IMG/VR virus record: IMGVR_UViG_3300038424_000709
Coordinates: 50,184-114,183 of that record
Strand: one strand, 5' to 3'
DNA: 64,000 bases
Source of the DNA: a virus
The notes under the pieces: generated by a model
The model's input: the letters and a program-made list of their open reading frames with translations, nothing else
Told to the model about the DNA's origin: nothing
The model's database searches: none
Made by a program: the position numbers and the translations under genes
Shown here: positions 57,459 through 64,000 of the stretch, one piece after another
Position numbering within the stretch: position 1 is the stretch's first letter
Layout of the letters: each line of letters opens with the position of its first letter

Positions 57459-58840
57459 CATGCCTCCTTGCCTTCCTTCGCTTCGTCCTTCGATGCCATT
57501 TTCCTGGCATGTTCGAGGGCCTCGTCCCGTCCCTTCAGCGTCCCGGCGAGCTGCCCCTCCTCGATGGCGCGCAGGATGACGCCGAACCCGGGGCCCGCCG
57601 CCATCCCCATGGCCAGGAGGTCGTCCCCCGTAACGAGCCTCGGGGGGTTGATGTCCTCGGGCTTCAGCGATTTCAGGTACGCGACCTTGTCCTTGAGGTG
57701 CTCGTCCCCCATTTCGATGTCCTGTTCCAGCAGGGTGATTGCCTTGGCGGCACCGGGCGTCCGCATCAGCCGCTTGAAGTACGGGGGGTCGTCGATGTCG
57801 TACGTCCCCCTCACCGTGCTTCGCACGAGCTTGATGCCGTTGATCTCGTCCTGCAAATCGTTGGACAGCTTGAGCCCTCGCAGCAGGTAGACGACGTCCT
57901 CCCCGCTTGCCGTCCGCGTGATGATTGCCATCCCCGTGGCGGGATCGTCGGTCGGGTGGGCATGGAAATGGCGGAAGATCAGCGACAGCCCCGCCCCGTA
58001 GATTACCTTGTCGAGCAGGGGGATGTGGTCCACGAGCCCCGTGGCGATGAGGGGGACGAGGCCCTTCATGGGATGGGGGCTGGACACCAGCCTCAGGAGC
58101 TCCGCCGCGATCCGCTCCGTCGACACCTTCCCGATGGTGGGCGCGTTCCTCCTGATGGCCTCCTTCGTGCCCTCCTCGACCTCGAACCCGAGCTGGGCGG
58201 CGAACCGGCACGCCCTCAGCATCCGCAGGGCGTCCTCCCCGAAGCGCTTGTCCGGGTCGCCGATGCAGCGGATGATCTTGCCCTTGAGGTCGTCGAGCCC
58301 GCCTACGTGGTCCCGGATGTGGTAGCGCTTGCCTCCTGCGGCCGCCAGTCCTACCATTCCTTCCCTGGCCGGGGAAGGAGGAAAAATCTCCCCGAGGGAC
58401 AGCAGCCCGTTGATGGTGAAGTCCCTGCGGGACACGTCTTCCCTGGCGCTGTCGGCGTAGAACACCACGTTGGGATGGCGGCCATCGGCGTAGTCCCCGT
58501 CCGCCCTGTAGGTCGCCACCTCGGTCGGTATGCCGTCGATTGCCACGGTGACGACCCCGAATGCCGCCCCCACCGGTATGGTCTTCACGTCGTGGTCCCC
58601 GAAGGGCTTGAAGGGCTTGAAGGGCCCATGGGACTTGTCGCTGACTTCCGGCGACGGGACCTCGGCCTCGTTGACGAATAGCTCCATGACCTGCTCGGGC
58701 CGGGCGTTGGTGGTCACGTCGTAGTCCTTGGGCTCCTTGCCCAGGAGCAGGTCCCGGACGCACCCGCCGACCAGGAATGCCTCGAAGCCCTTCTTGCGGA
58801 GGGCGTCCATCACGTATCCGGCCGCAATCTCTTTGGTCAT
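57458..58840 (-). CDS. cca: CCA-adding enzyme (tRNA nucleotidyltransferase)
   Basis: A 460-residue class II tRNA nucleotidyltransferase: VGGCVRDLLLG (25-34) then KDYDV with catalytic D39 and D41, RRDFTIN, and the neck motif FGEDALRMLRACRFA, followed by a helical body and tail. It adds or repairs the CCA 3' end of tRNA. A short in-frame duplicated FKP block occurs early in the head domain. Phage copies are known but uncommon; with no tRNA genes visible here, it may serve phage tRNAs elsewhere or host tRNA repair. Expression is coupled to the 57117 gene. Named by family only. Confidence 0.85.
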   Translation of the reverse strand: MTKEIAAGYVMDALRKKGFEAFLVGGCVRDLLLGKEPKDYDVTTNARPEQVMELFVNEAEVPSPEVSDKSHGPFKPFKPFGDHDVKTIPVGAAFGVVTVAIDGIPTEVATYRADGDYADGRHPNVVFYADSAREDVSRRDFTINGLLSLGEIFPPSPAREGMVGLAAAGGKRYHIRDHVGGLDDLKGKIIRCIGDPDKRFGEDALRMLRACRFAAQLGFEVEEGTKEAIRRNAPTIGKVSTERIAAELLRLVSSPHPMKGLVPLIATGLVDHIPLLDKVIYGAGLSLIFRHFHAHPTDDPATGMAIITRTASGEDVVYLLRGLKLSNDLQDEINGIKLVRSTVRGTYDIDDPPYFKRLMRTPGAAKAITLLEQDIEMGDEHLKDKVAYLKSLKPEDINPPRLVTGDDLLAMGMAAGPGFGVILRAIEEGQLAGTLKGRDEALEHARKMASKDEAKEGKEA

Positions 58841-58841
58841 G

Positions 58842-59063
58842 TCATTCGTCCTTTTCCCGCTTGGTCAGCGGGCGCACTTCTTCTTTCCTCCACCATCCGT
58901 TCACGATGGTGCATCCATCCTGCTTTTCGACGTGCTGGACGAGCATTATGTTGGAGTCCTGCGGGATGCCGTCCCACTCGTGGGGCGGCTCGTAGTAGCG
59001 GGCGGTCCGCTTCAACGCCACCAAGGTCCCGATCCTGGGCCAGGGCTCCTTCTTTCGTTTCAT
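58842..59063 (-). CDS. hypothetical basic protein
   Basis: A 73-residue basic protein (MKRKKEPWPRIGTLVAL...) with a beta-rich core around residues 12-55 (LVALKRTARYY, SNIMLVQHVE) and a basic tail (RPLTKREKDE). ATG 59063 has AGGAGAACC upstream and is coupled to the gene before it by ATGA. It resembles small phage adaptor-like proteins, but I cannot name a family. Confidence 0.5.
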   Translation of the reverse strand: MKRKKEPWPRIGTLVALKRTARYYEPPHEWDGIPQDSNIMLVQHVEKQDGCTIVNGWWRKEEVRPLTKREKDE

Positions 59064-59551
59064 GGGTTCTCCTGAGGTGCGGTCCCGTCTTTCGGGCTAG
59101 GCTTGGCGGGGGCATCGACGGGCTTCTTCTGGGTGCGTCCCTTCGCCTTCTTCTCGGCCCCGGGCTCCACGCGCCATACCCGCACGCCGCCCTCGACCTT
59201 CCTCCTGACGAATTTCTTCCCGTCCCTGGCTTGCCTGATGGCGATGGTCTTGCTCAGCGACGAGGACCTCGGGACGTCTATTACCACGTTCTGCCCCACT
59301 TCCAGCGCGTCCAGGGCCGAATACTTGGATTTCCTCGTCGGCACCGGCAGGCAGTCCTCTGCCGCCCGGACGAACCCCTGCGGGGTCGCGTCGTAGACTT
59401 TTCCGTTGTAGACCAGGAGGCATTCCTTGTCTTTGAACTCGTCCCAGTACGTCCGGGCCTGTTCGGTCGTATTCAGGTCCTCGAACCCCACCCCCTCGTA
59501 TTGGTCGTGCGTCTGGCACGTACCGAGCCTGATCAGCAGTATCGGCTTCAT
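59060..59551 (-). CDS. hypothetical protein with basic linker tail
   Basis: A 163-residue protein from ATG 59551, which stands behind GAGGGGGGG; an in-frame ATG at 59602 would add 17 residues. The first half is alpha/beta (KPILLIRLGTCQTHDQYEG), the middle contains a beta-rich domain (VVIDVPRSSSLSKTIAIR), and the C-terminal 45 residues are Lys/Pro-rich. No motif recognised. Confidence 0.5.
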   Translation of the reverse strand: MKPILLIRLGTCQTHDQYEGVGFEDLNTTEQARTYWDEFKDKECLLVYNGKVYDATPQGFVRAAEDCLPVPTRKSKYSALDALEVGQNVVIDVPRSSSLSKTIAIRQARDGKKFVRRKVEGGVRVWRVEPGAEKKAKGRTQKKPVDAPAKPSPKDGTAPQENP

Positions 59552-59645
59552 TGCCCCCCCCTCACGGCTTCCGTTCGTTTCCCATGGTGCGTTCGTCCAC
59601 ACCTATAGTATACACGAAGGGATATGATTTTCGTGAATTTTTTTT

Positions 59646-59915
59646 TCAGGTCAGGGCCGGGGGAGATGCGGACGGCGGGTCCGGAGAATTGGCCTTTCCG
59701 TTCCCGCCATTTATCACGGCCATGTTCTGCTCGTGCTTGTCGTCCTTGAAGCTGTGTCCGACCACGAAGCCGAGCAGGGCCGTCATGAAGGTGATGAAGG
59801 TCGAGTCCAGCTTGCCGATGAAGTGGAAGAGATTGCCCATGACGAAGAAGGCCACGAAGAACGTCGTGGACTTCCCTTGCAGGCGGTCGGTCAAAGACTT
59901 GAGGTTAAGACTCAT
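59646..59915 (-). CDS. holin-like small membrane protein
   Basis: An 89-residue protein with two transmembrane helices (STTFFVAFFVMGNLFHFIG and TFITFMTALLGFVVGHS) and a hydrophilic, Pro/Ser-rich C-terminal tail. The topology and length resemble phage holins, which permeabilise the inner membrane at lysis. No endolysin is encoded nearby, so the role is tentative. AAGGAGAAACC precedes ATG 59915. Confidence 0.5.
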   Translation of the reverse strand: MSLNLKSLTDRLQGKSTTFFVAFFVMGNLFHFIGKLDSTFITFMTALLGFVVGHSFKDDKHEQNMAVINGGNGKANSPDPPSASPPALT

Positions 59916-59943
59916 AGGTTTCTCCTTACAAAGGGCCCAATAC

Positions 59944-61011
59944 TCATGCCCTTGCCACCCGCGCCGCCTGTTCCAGGATCGCCTCCCCTACCGTGACGAA
60001 GGCGAGGTCCCCCCCGTCCTCCCGTACCTCCACGAGGTCGCCCATCTGTATCTGCCTGGTAGAGAGCAGCCTGGCCAGCCGCCTGATCACCATCTTCTCG
60101 ATGGCCCTCTTGAGCGGGCGGGCCCCGTTCTTGACGTCCGTCCCCTTTTCCAGCAGGAGGGCCTTCGCTCCGTCCGTGTAGGTCAGCACGAACTGCTGGC
60201 TCGGGGGGGCCTTGAGGATTCTGTCCTGCACCAGCCCGAGCTCGATCTCCACCACCTTCTTGAGGTGCTCGGGGCGCAGGGCATGGAACGCCACGACCTT
60301 GTCGATGCGGTTCATGAACTCGGGGGAGAACCTTTTCTTTGCCTCGCCCTCCGCCACCTTGTCCACGCCCTTGTCCAGTTCCTCCCCCGCTACGACGCTG
60401 GAACCGGAGAACCCCATCCCGCCTTCGGCGAGGGCCTGCATCTGCCGCCCGCCGAGGTTTCCCGTCAGGGCGATGATGCACTGCGCGAAGCTGACCGTTC
60501 GGTTGTCGCCGAGCACGAGGCTGGCCTTGTCCAGTATCCCGAGGAGGAGGTTCCACAGCGCGTCCGACGCCTTCTCTATCTCGTCGAAGAGCACCAGGGT
60601 CAGCTTGAGCTTGTCCGTATGGTGCTGCGCCAGGGACTCCTGCGTGAAGAACGGCGGGGTCTCCCTGTGTCCGAGGTAGCCGGGCGGGGATCCGACGAGC
60701 TTCGCCACCTCGTGCCCGTGGGCGAACTCCTCGCAGGAGACCTTCTTGACCGCCCCCCTGGTCCCGAAGAGCGCCTCGCCCATCGCCTCCATCGCCAGCG
60801 TCTTGCCGCATCCGGTGGGGCCGAGGAACATGAGGTTGGCGACCGGGCGGTCCGGGGGGTTGAGGCCCCCCAGGAACACCGTGTAGGCGTCGACCAGGGC
60901 GTCCACGGCCTCCTCCTGGCCCACGATCATGCGCCTCAGGGCGTCACCGAGATCCCTTTCCTCGTCGCTCTTCAGGCTCGTGTCCAGCTTCCTCGAATGC
61001 TTCTTCGTCAT
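59944..61011 (-). CDS. Clp/Hsp100-type AAA+ ATPase (single D2-like module)
   Basis: A 355-residue AAA+ protein: Walker A GPTGCGKT (64-71), GSPPGYLGH (107-115, the ClpA/B D2-type loop), Walker B LFDEIE (141-146), sensor 1 IALTGN, and a C-terminal small domain with arginine-finger region (ARPLKRAIEKM). It lacks an N-domain and a zinc-binding ClpX domain. Such ATPases unfold proteins, sometimes with a partner peptidase; none is visible here. In phages Clp-like proteins may degrade or remodel host proteins. ATG 61011 has AAGGAAGG upstream; a GC-rich hairpin lies in the leader. Confidence 0.8.
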   Translation of the reverse strand: MTKKHSRKLDTSLKSDEERDLGDALRRMIVGQEEAVDALVDAYTVFLGGLNPPDRPVANLMFLGPTGCGKTLAMEAMGEALFGTRGAVKKVSCEEFAHGHEVAKLVGSPPGYLGHRETPPFFTQESLAQHHTDKLKLTLVLFDEIEKASDALWNLLLGILDKASLVLGDNRTVSFAQCIIALTGNLGGRQMQALAEGGMGFSGSSVVAGEELDKGVDKVAEGEAKKRFSPEFMNRIDKVVAFHALRPEHLKKVVEIELGLVQDRILKAPPSQQFVLTYTDGAKALLLEKGTDVKNGARPLKRAIEKMVIRRLARLLSTRQIQMGDLVEVREDGGDLAFVTVGEAILEQAARVARA

Positions 61012-61074
61012 CCCGACCACGCCTTCCTTGTGATTTTTCCCTACAAGATGGATCGGGAAGCCCGTTTGCTGGCT

Positions 61075-61111
61075 GGGCCCCGGGCCCGCCCGTGGGGGCG
61101 TCCCGGGGCCC
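61075..61111. other. GC-rich hairpin in the leader of the Clp-type gene
   Basis: Two 10-bp arms (GGGCCCCGGG at 61075-61084 and CCCGGGGCCC at 61102-61111) with a 17-nt G/C-rich loop. There is no T-run, so it is not a classical terminator; it could act in the 5' leader, or be an attenuator. Confidence 0.4.
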
Positions 61112-61154
61112 CTCTGCGACGGACAGCGGGTGCCTTCTTCCCGCCCGCCTTCCC

Positions 61155-61162
61155 ATAATACC
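61155..61162 (-). promoter_or_regulatory. GGTATTAT element upstream of the Clp-type gene
   Basis: Minus-strand GGTATTAT, about 144 nt upstream of ATG 61011, in the 173-nt gap. Same core as the element at 36916. Confidence 0.25.
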
Positions 61163-61184
61163 GAAACCTTCCGGCCTTTGCCGC

Positions 61185-61865
61185 TCAGGTGCCCAGGAGC
61201 CTCAGCTCCGCCTCCATATTCCTCCTGGCCCTGCCGGCCAGGGCCGCCTCGAACTCCTCCCTGTGGTAGAGGGGCTTCCTGCCCAGGAGCGACCGGAGGA
61301 CCGACGAGCGCCCGAGCCTCCATGCCTCCTCGTCCAGGAAGGGGTATTCGGCCCTGAGCCTGCGCGAGTAGGCCAGGTAGGAGGGCCGCTTCTGGCCGAG
61401 GACGGCTATGCGCATGTCCCCGACCGCCCCCGCCGTCGCGGACGGAAGCCTGGCCAGGGCGGACTCCGTTATCATGGGGATTATCCTGTCCTCCGCCTCG
61501 TCCAGGGAGAACCCCAGCGCCGGGGCGTCGCGGAGCAGCGCCACGGCGGACGCCTCCTCGTCCTCCGGCTCCACGCAATGGTACAGCCATGCGGCCATCG
61601 CATGCCTTCCGGGCAGCCCGCCGAGGAGCCTCCCGTGCTCGTCCAGCCCCAGCTTCAGGTAGCGGAGATCGTGCCACTTGCGCCGCGGGCCGGAATATGC
61701 CTCGATTGCCTTGGATATCGCGACGCCCCTCCCCTCGTCGGCGTCCGGGTTGAGGGACCGCTGCAGCACGGCGATGACGGGATGGGGCCCCATGGGGGAC
61801 AATACTCGATCGGCCGGGCTTCCCATGTTGCCAGCATCCGGAGACTGGGATGCAGCCGATCCCAT
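61185..61865 (-). CDS. hypothetical protein
   Basis: A 226-residue, mostly helical and Ala/Leu-rich protein with no recognised motif. The first ATG (61865) sits in a GGATTATGGGAT element with no leader; an in-frame ATG at 61793 would give 202 residues and also lacks a clear ribosome site. Its place between the Clp gene and virion structural genes on the minus strand suggests a structural or assembly role, by position only. Confidence 0.45.
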   Translation of the reverse strand: MGSAASQSPDAGNMGSPADRVLSPMGPHPVIAVLQRSLNPDADEGRGVAISKAIEAYSGPRRKWHDLRYLKLGLDEHGRLLGGLPGRHAMAAWLYHCVEPEDEEASAVALLRDAPALGFSLDEAEDRIIPMITESALARLPSATAGAVGDMRIAVLGQKRPSYLAYSRRLRAEYPFLDEEAWRLGRSSVLRSLLGRKPLYHREEFEAALAGRARRNMEAELRLLGT

Positions 61866-61901
61866 AATCCTAGAAGCCAGGTGCTCTTTGCCTCGTCGTC
61901 C

Positions 61902-62306
61902 CTACCACGGGACGGTGGTGCAGCCCGTTCCGAAAAGGCCATGGGAGACGGCGAACCCCTCCCCCGGGTTCCTGCACGCCGCCGCCGAGGCGGATAGAAT
62001 CGCATTCAACGCGGAGATTTCTCCCGCCGTCAGCGGGCTCGGGGCGTTCCGCGCCCCCGCCTGACCGAACGCCCGCCACGTGTTCGCAGCCAGGTCGAAC
62101 AAGACCATGATCCTGGGGGCATTCGGGTCGCTGGCGAACGCCTTGGCCTTGCCCGCCGCGACGGTGCTGGTGCCGAGCGACAGCACCGCTTTTATGGTGC
62201 TGGCCTCGAAGTCGATGACGATGCTGGTGAGGGCGGCGTGGGCGCAGCTTTCCTGCGCGACGCCCGCCCCCCCGACGACGTAGGACGTTCCGAGTTGGAT
62301 GCTCAT
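61902..62306 (-). CDS. hypothetical protein beside the tail fibre gene
   Basis: A 134-residue protein from ATG 62306 with AGGAGGAAGC upstream. It is Ala/Ser/Gly-rich with many short beta-type segments (SIVIDFEASTIKAVLSLGTS), consistent with a small structural or fibre-associated protein. It follows the tail fibre gene by 31 nt. No family recognised. Confidence 0.5.
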   Translation of the reverse strand: MSIQLGTSYVVGGAGVAQESCAHAALTSIVIDFEASTIKAVLSLGTSTVAAGKAKAFASDPNAPRIMVLFDLAANTWRAFGQAGARNAPSPLTAGEISALNAILSASAAACRNPGEGFAVSHGLFGTGCTTVPW

Positions 62307-62337
62307 GCTTCCTCCTAGTAGACGACTGCGCCCCTTG

Positions 62338-64000
62338 TTAGGCGCTCCTGACCAGGCACCACTTGGCCAGCGTGGCGTTGTAGACGAACCAGGCCGATGC
62401 TCCCGCGACGCCGCTCAGGTTGACGTCCGCCCCCGTCCCCGTGATTATCTGGTTCGCCGAGGAGGAGCCGGACAGGTTCTTGATCGTCAAGGTTTGGGCG
62501 ACCTCGTTGGTCACCATCAAAATGCGTCCGTCCGCCCCGTTTGCGAACCCCGAGATGCTGAACCCCGCCGTGGGGCCGGTCAGGCAGACGTATCCCGCCG
62601 TGCCGATTGCGAGGTCGTTGTTGGCCCCGTTGGAGACCGCCAGCGGAGTCCTCCTGGTGGCGACGGCACCCGTGGAAATGTCGAGGGCGACGTTCGGGGA
62701 GATGGTGTTGATGCCCACCTTGCCCCCCACGGGGTTCAGCTCTAGGTCGTAGGTCGACCCCACGGAGTCGTTCCGCATGGACTGGAACCAGGGGTTGCCG
62801 GTGGGCGACACGCCCACGTAGAGCCCGTAGAGCCCGTTCGAGCCCAGTACCGAGAAGCCGCCCGAGGCCGTCCCCGGCGTCGGCTCCGAGTACGTCTGAT
62901 CCTCAAGCACGGAGAGGGTCGTGCCGGGCGTCGGGGTGTTCACCCCGACCTTGCCGGCGGGGTCCGCCACGATGCGCTTCGAGCCGTCGCCGCTGGCGAT
63001 GATGACCCACCCGCTGAGGGTGCTGCTGAGGCTGGTGACGTTCGCCCCGATTATCGTGTTGTTGACCCCGGTGATGATGCCCCGGCCGGTGTTGAATCCG
63101 ACGACGGTGTTGCTCCCGCTCCCATCGGCCGCAGTGATGTCGAGGTCCTGGAGGCAGTTCGACCCGATGGCGACGTTTCCCGTACCGCTGGCGTCGTTGT
63201 AGAGGGCGGCGTACCCGATGCCGACGTTCTGGCTGCCGGTCTCCTCGTAGGCCAAGGCGGAGTTGCCGACCCCTATGTTGTAGTTGCCGGTGGTGAGGGA
63301 GCCGAGCGTCTCCGTCCCCATCGCGCAGTTCTGGCTGCCCGTGCTGAGGAACAGGAGGGTGTTGAACCCCAGGGCCACGTTGTTATCGCCGCCGGTGAGG
63401 TGGTAGAGGGCGTTCGTCCCGATTGCCACGTTGTCGCCGCCATCGACGACGGAATGCAGGGCACCTCCCCCGACCGCCAGGTTGTTGGCGGCGGTGGTCG
63501 TCAGGTTGCCCGAGTTGCCGAAGAAGACGTTGTTCAAGGCGGTCTGTGCGTTGACCATCGGCACGCCGTTGTAGAGGTAGGACGATCCCGTGGGGACGTC
63601 CACGCTGGATGCTATGCTGACCTTGCCCGTGCCGGACGGCGTCAGGGTGAGGTCCTGGTCGCTCCCGCCTGCGGTCAGGCCGCCGGGGCCCGTGAAGGTC
63701 AGCGCGGCGACGTTGATGGCGGTCGGGTTGGCCAGGTTGGAGAGCGAGGTGTTGGCACCAGCAGGGCCGCTGTATCCTGTGTAACCGGTCGGCCCCGTGG
63801 GGCCGAGGGGTCCAGTGTAGCCAGTCGGACCAGTAAATCCGGTTGGCCCGGTATGTCCCGTGTACCCCGTAGCCCCCGTGGGGCCAGTATATCCGGTGTA
63901 TCCCGTAGGTCCAGTATATCCTGTCGGCCCGGTCGGGCCGGTAAGGTCAGGGCCAGTATAGCCGGTGTATCCCGTAGGTCCGGTATATCCTGTCGGCCCG
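62338..64000 (-). CDS. tail fibre with collagen-like and YadA-head-like repeats (N-terminus outside window)
   Basis: The minus-strand frame is open from the window edge to a stop at 62338. The part nearest the edge (about 64000-63,780) encodes a Gly-x-y collagen-like repeat of the GPTGYTG type. Then comes a repetitive region with [22 protein letters not shown] and [12 protein letters not shown] blocks, the pattern of trimeric beta-roll or YadA-head-like repeats in phage fibres and adhesins, and finally a globular C-terminal region. Such proteins bind host surfaces and trimerise. The window cuts off the N-terminus; no chaperone domain is seen. Confidence 0.75.
   Translation of the reverse strand, partial: GPTGYTGPTGYTGYTGPDLTGPTGPTGYTGPTGYTGYTGPTGATGYTGHTGPTGFTGPTGYTGPLGPTGPTGYTGYSGPAGANTSLSNLANPTAINVAALTFTGPGGLTAGGSDQDLTLTPSGTGKVSIASSVDVPTGSSYLYNGVPMVNAQTALNNVFFGNSGNLTTTAANNLAVGGGALHSVVDGGDNVAIGTNALYHLTGGDNNVALGFNTLLFLSTGSQNCAMGTETLGSLTTGNYNIGVGNSALAYEETGSQNVGIGYAALYNDASGTGNVAIGSNCLQDLDITAADGSGSNTVVGFNTGRGIITGVNNTIIGANVTSLSSTLSGWVIIASGDGSKRIVADPAGKVGVNTPTPGTTLSVLEDQTYSEPTPGTASGGFSVLGSNGLYGLYVGVSPTGNPWFQSMRNDSVGSTYDLELNPVGGKVGINTISPNVALDISTGAVATRRTPLAVSNGANNDLAIGTAGYVCLTGPTAGFSISGFANGADGRILMVTNEVAQTLTIKNLSGSSSANQIITGTGADVNLSGVAGASAWFVYNATLAKWCLVRSA
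63784..64000 (-). repeat. collagen-like Gly-x-y coding repeat
   Basis: Repetitive DNA encoding GPTGYTG-type units at the window edge, part of the tail fibre gene; near-identical 9- and 18-base units make this prone to slippage. Confidence 0.75.

Noticed and set aside
1-64000. tRNA genes or CRISPR arrays
   Set aside because: No cloverleaf-like stretch or regular spaced repeat was noticed on reading; the only spaced repeats are within coding regions. An automated scan was not possible.

Overview
This window is a piece of a large, GC-rich double-stranded DNA bacteriophage genome, probably of jumbo size. It carries a portal protein, tail/fibre proteins, a phage replication set (RecA, RuvC, split primase, family A DNA polymerase, clamp loader), many short overlapping genes joined by ATGA junctions with GGAGG-type ribosome sites, and no ribosomal, central-metabolism or host housekeeping operons. 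The host cannot be named; strong G/C bias at third codon positions suggests a GC-rich bacterium. No tRNA, rRNA, CRISPR array, integrase or insertion sequence was seen. No gap without a gene exceeds about 220 bases; the largest is 36,736-36,954.

Layout. (1) 1-9,729, plus strand: RuvC-like resolvase, RecA-like recombinase, the N-terminal half of an SMC/Rad50-type ATPase, the zinc-finger half of a primase, a long family A DNA polymerase and small genes. (2) 9,763-16,329: portal protein and a 1.3-kb-codon surface protein with carbohydrate-binding-like, PKD-like and FN3-like segments. (3) 16,370-26,134: candidate sliding clamp, the C-terminal half of the SMC ATPase, the TOPRIM half of the primase, a Nudix-fold protein with a broken Nudix box, a DnaX-like clamp loader, a NusG-like factor and many small unknowns. 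(4) 26,074-36,735, mixed strands: DUF6011-like protein, glycosyltransferase, a PcfJ-like/polyvalent gene broken by one amber codon, HNH nuclease, a cytosine-C5 methyltransferase also broken by one amber codon (exactly where Gln of the catalytic PCQ motif belongs) and overlapped by a second long frame, and a calcineurin-like phosphoesterase. (5) 36,955-56,080: pyrophosphatase-like protein, JAMM peptidase, then one 17.5-kb gene encoding a 5,845-residue 'polyvalent' protein. (6) 55,951-64,000, minus strand: small membrane proteins, CCA-adding enzyme, holin-like protein, Clp-type AAA+ ATPase, and a collagen-like tail fibre running off the window end.

The standout is the 5,845-residue protein. By motif reading it strings together two GNAT-like domains, a SprT-like metallopeptidase, a papain-like domain, a GIY-YIG-like nuclease, two ParB-like domains, a degenerate metallopeptidase and about twenty ADP-ribosyltransferase-like modules of several subtypes, five of which share an intact Arg / Ser-or-Thr / Glu-x-Glu signature. 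A short [V/I/M]TAS motif recurs at module boundaries. Polyvalent proteins are a described class thought to be injected with phage DNA to subdue the host; this one is extreme in length and in the number of ART modules, and its neighbours (pyrophosphatase-like, JAMM, phosphoesterase, methyltransferase, PcfJ-like) fit the same host-takeover role.

How it fits together: the replication genes could form a nearly self-sufficient replisome/recombination set in which two enzymes (SMC-type ATPase and primase) are each split into two proteins encoded about 15 kb apart. All functions are read from sequence motifs without database searches.
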